Below, one piece after another: positions 23,982 through 24,225 of a stretch of 24,225 nucleotides of DNA (positions are counted from its first letter, which is position 1; each line of letters opens with the position of its first letter). Origin of the DNA: JAGTVG01 sp964389805 (GTDB lineage Bacteria > Bacteroidota > Bacteroidia > Cytophagales > Cyclobacteriaceae). The position numbers and the translations under genes are program-made. Under the pieces are notes generated by a model. It worked only from the letters and a program-made list of their open reading frames with translations. It did no database searches and was not told the DNA's origin. Location: contig CAYMFU010000091.1 of NCBI GenBank assembly GCA_964389805.1, forward strand, positions 1 through 24,225. The letters are read 5' to 3'.

Positions 23982-24225
23982 ATGCAAGAGAGACGGTTAG
24001 CTGCCATCATGTTCACCGACATTGTCGGTTATACTTCCGTAATGAGTGAAGATGAACGAAAAGCGTTTAAGCAGTTACGGATAAATCGATCAATTCATAA
24101 ATCACTTATTAAAAAATACAATGGTGCGTTTTTGAAAGAGATGGGAGATGGTATCCTGGCTAGTTTTCCGTCTGCTACCAAAGCCGTGTTGTGTGCGGAA
24201 GAAATCCAGCGAACCTCTAAAAAAG
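23982..24225 (+). CDS. Class III adenylate/guanylate cyclase, 3' end outside window
   Basis: The first 81 codons of a class III nucleotidyl cyclase that begins directly with the catalytic domain. Metal-binding aspartates are Asp13 (MFTDIVGYTSVM) and Asp56 (EMGDGILASF). Lys52, four residues before Asp56, sits at the position where adenylyl cyclases carry lysine and guanylyl cyclases glutamate, which argues for cAMP as product; the second specificity residue lies outside the window. There is no N-terminal membrane or sensor region, so any sensor must be C-terminal, as in the many Bacteroidota cyclases with TPR tails. A cNMP-binding phosphatase is encoded about 1.9 kb upstream on the same strand and is a plausible effector. 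Confidence 0.9.
   Translation, partial: MQERRLAAIMFTDIVGYTSVMSEDERKAFKQLRINRSIHKSLIKKYNGAFLKEMGDGILASFPSATKAVLCAEEIQRTSKK

Overview
The window looks like chromosome of a free-living, probably marine member of the Bacteroidota. The DNA is AT-rich, many proteins are lipoproteins with short lipoboxes, start codons follow A-rich rather than Shine-Dalgarno leaders, and several promoters fit the Bacteroidota pattern TTTG-N18-21-TAnnTTTG. The families present (GH20 hexosaminidase, FAS1 lipoprotein, orphan MacB/FtsX-type permease, Tat-exported Gfo/Idh/MocA oxidoreductase, cNMP-binding SpoIIE phosphatase) are common in that phylum. I see no phage genes, CRISPR array, rRNA or tRNA, and no intact insertion sequence.

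Layout. 1-3748: a NagX/HGSNAT-like membrane acyltransferase (minus, cut by the window edge) is divergent from a four-domain GH20 beta-N-acetylhexosaminidase, a plausible amino-sugar module. 4240-6072: a lipoprotein of four FAS1 domains with a strong terminator. 6221-8348: an aromatic L-amino-acid decarboxylase overlapping trmH by 8 bp. 8410-10719: an orphan ABC-type permease. 10821-15521 (minus): a tight cluster read as MATE transporter, TPR lipoprotein, VAT1-like oxidoreductase and putative glycosidase lipoprotein, with gaps of 5, 47 and 50 bp. 15820-17256 (minus): a thioredoxin reductase lacking the NADPH-phosphate arginines and, upstream of it, a thioredoxin-fold protein with a rearranged cysteine motif; a near-consensus promoter and a 28-bp palindrome precede them. 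17501-18919: Tat-exported Gfo/Idh/MocA oxidoreductase with terminator. 19119-19150: a GC-rich REP-like hairpin element. 19189-22098: an exported amidase-signature enzyme followed 30 bp later by a cyclic-nucleotide-binding PP2C/SpoIIE phosphatase. 22324-22865: a small exported protein of unknown function whose start codon lies in a 14-bp inverted repeat with a short leader ORF. 22866-23278: gene-poor, with decayed coding remnants. 23279-23692 (minus): small lipoprotein. 23982-end: class III nucleotidyl cyclase, cut by the window edge.

How the parts may work together. The most interesting unit is the atypical thioredoxin reductase/thioredoxin pair: both partners depart from canonical residues, suggesting a dedicated redox couple that may not use NADPH. 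The second is a possible cyclic-nucleotide circuit: a cyclase with a lysine expected for ATP selection lies about 1.9 kb from a phosphatase carrying an intact cNMP-binding cassette. The third is the start-codon-sequestering repeat before the small secreted protein, which resembles a translational attenuator. Everything here was read by eye; family assignments rest on recognised motifs and not on database searches.
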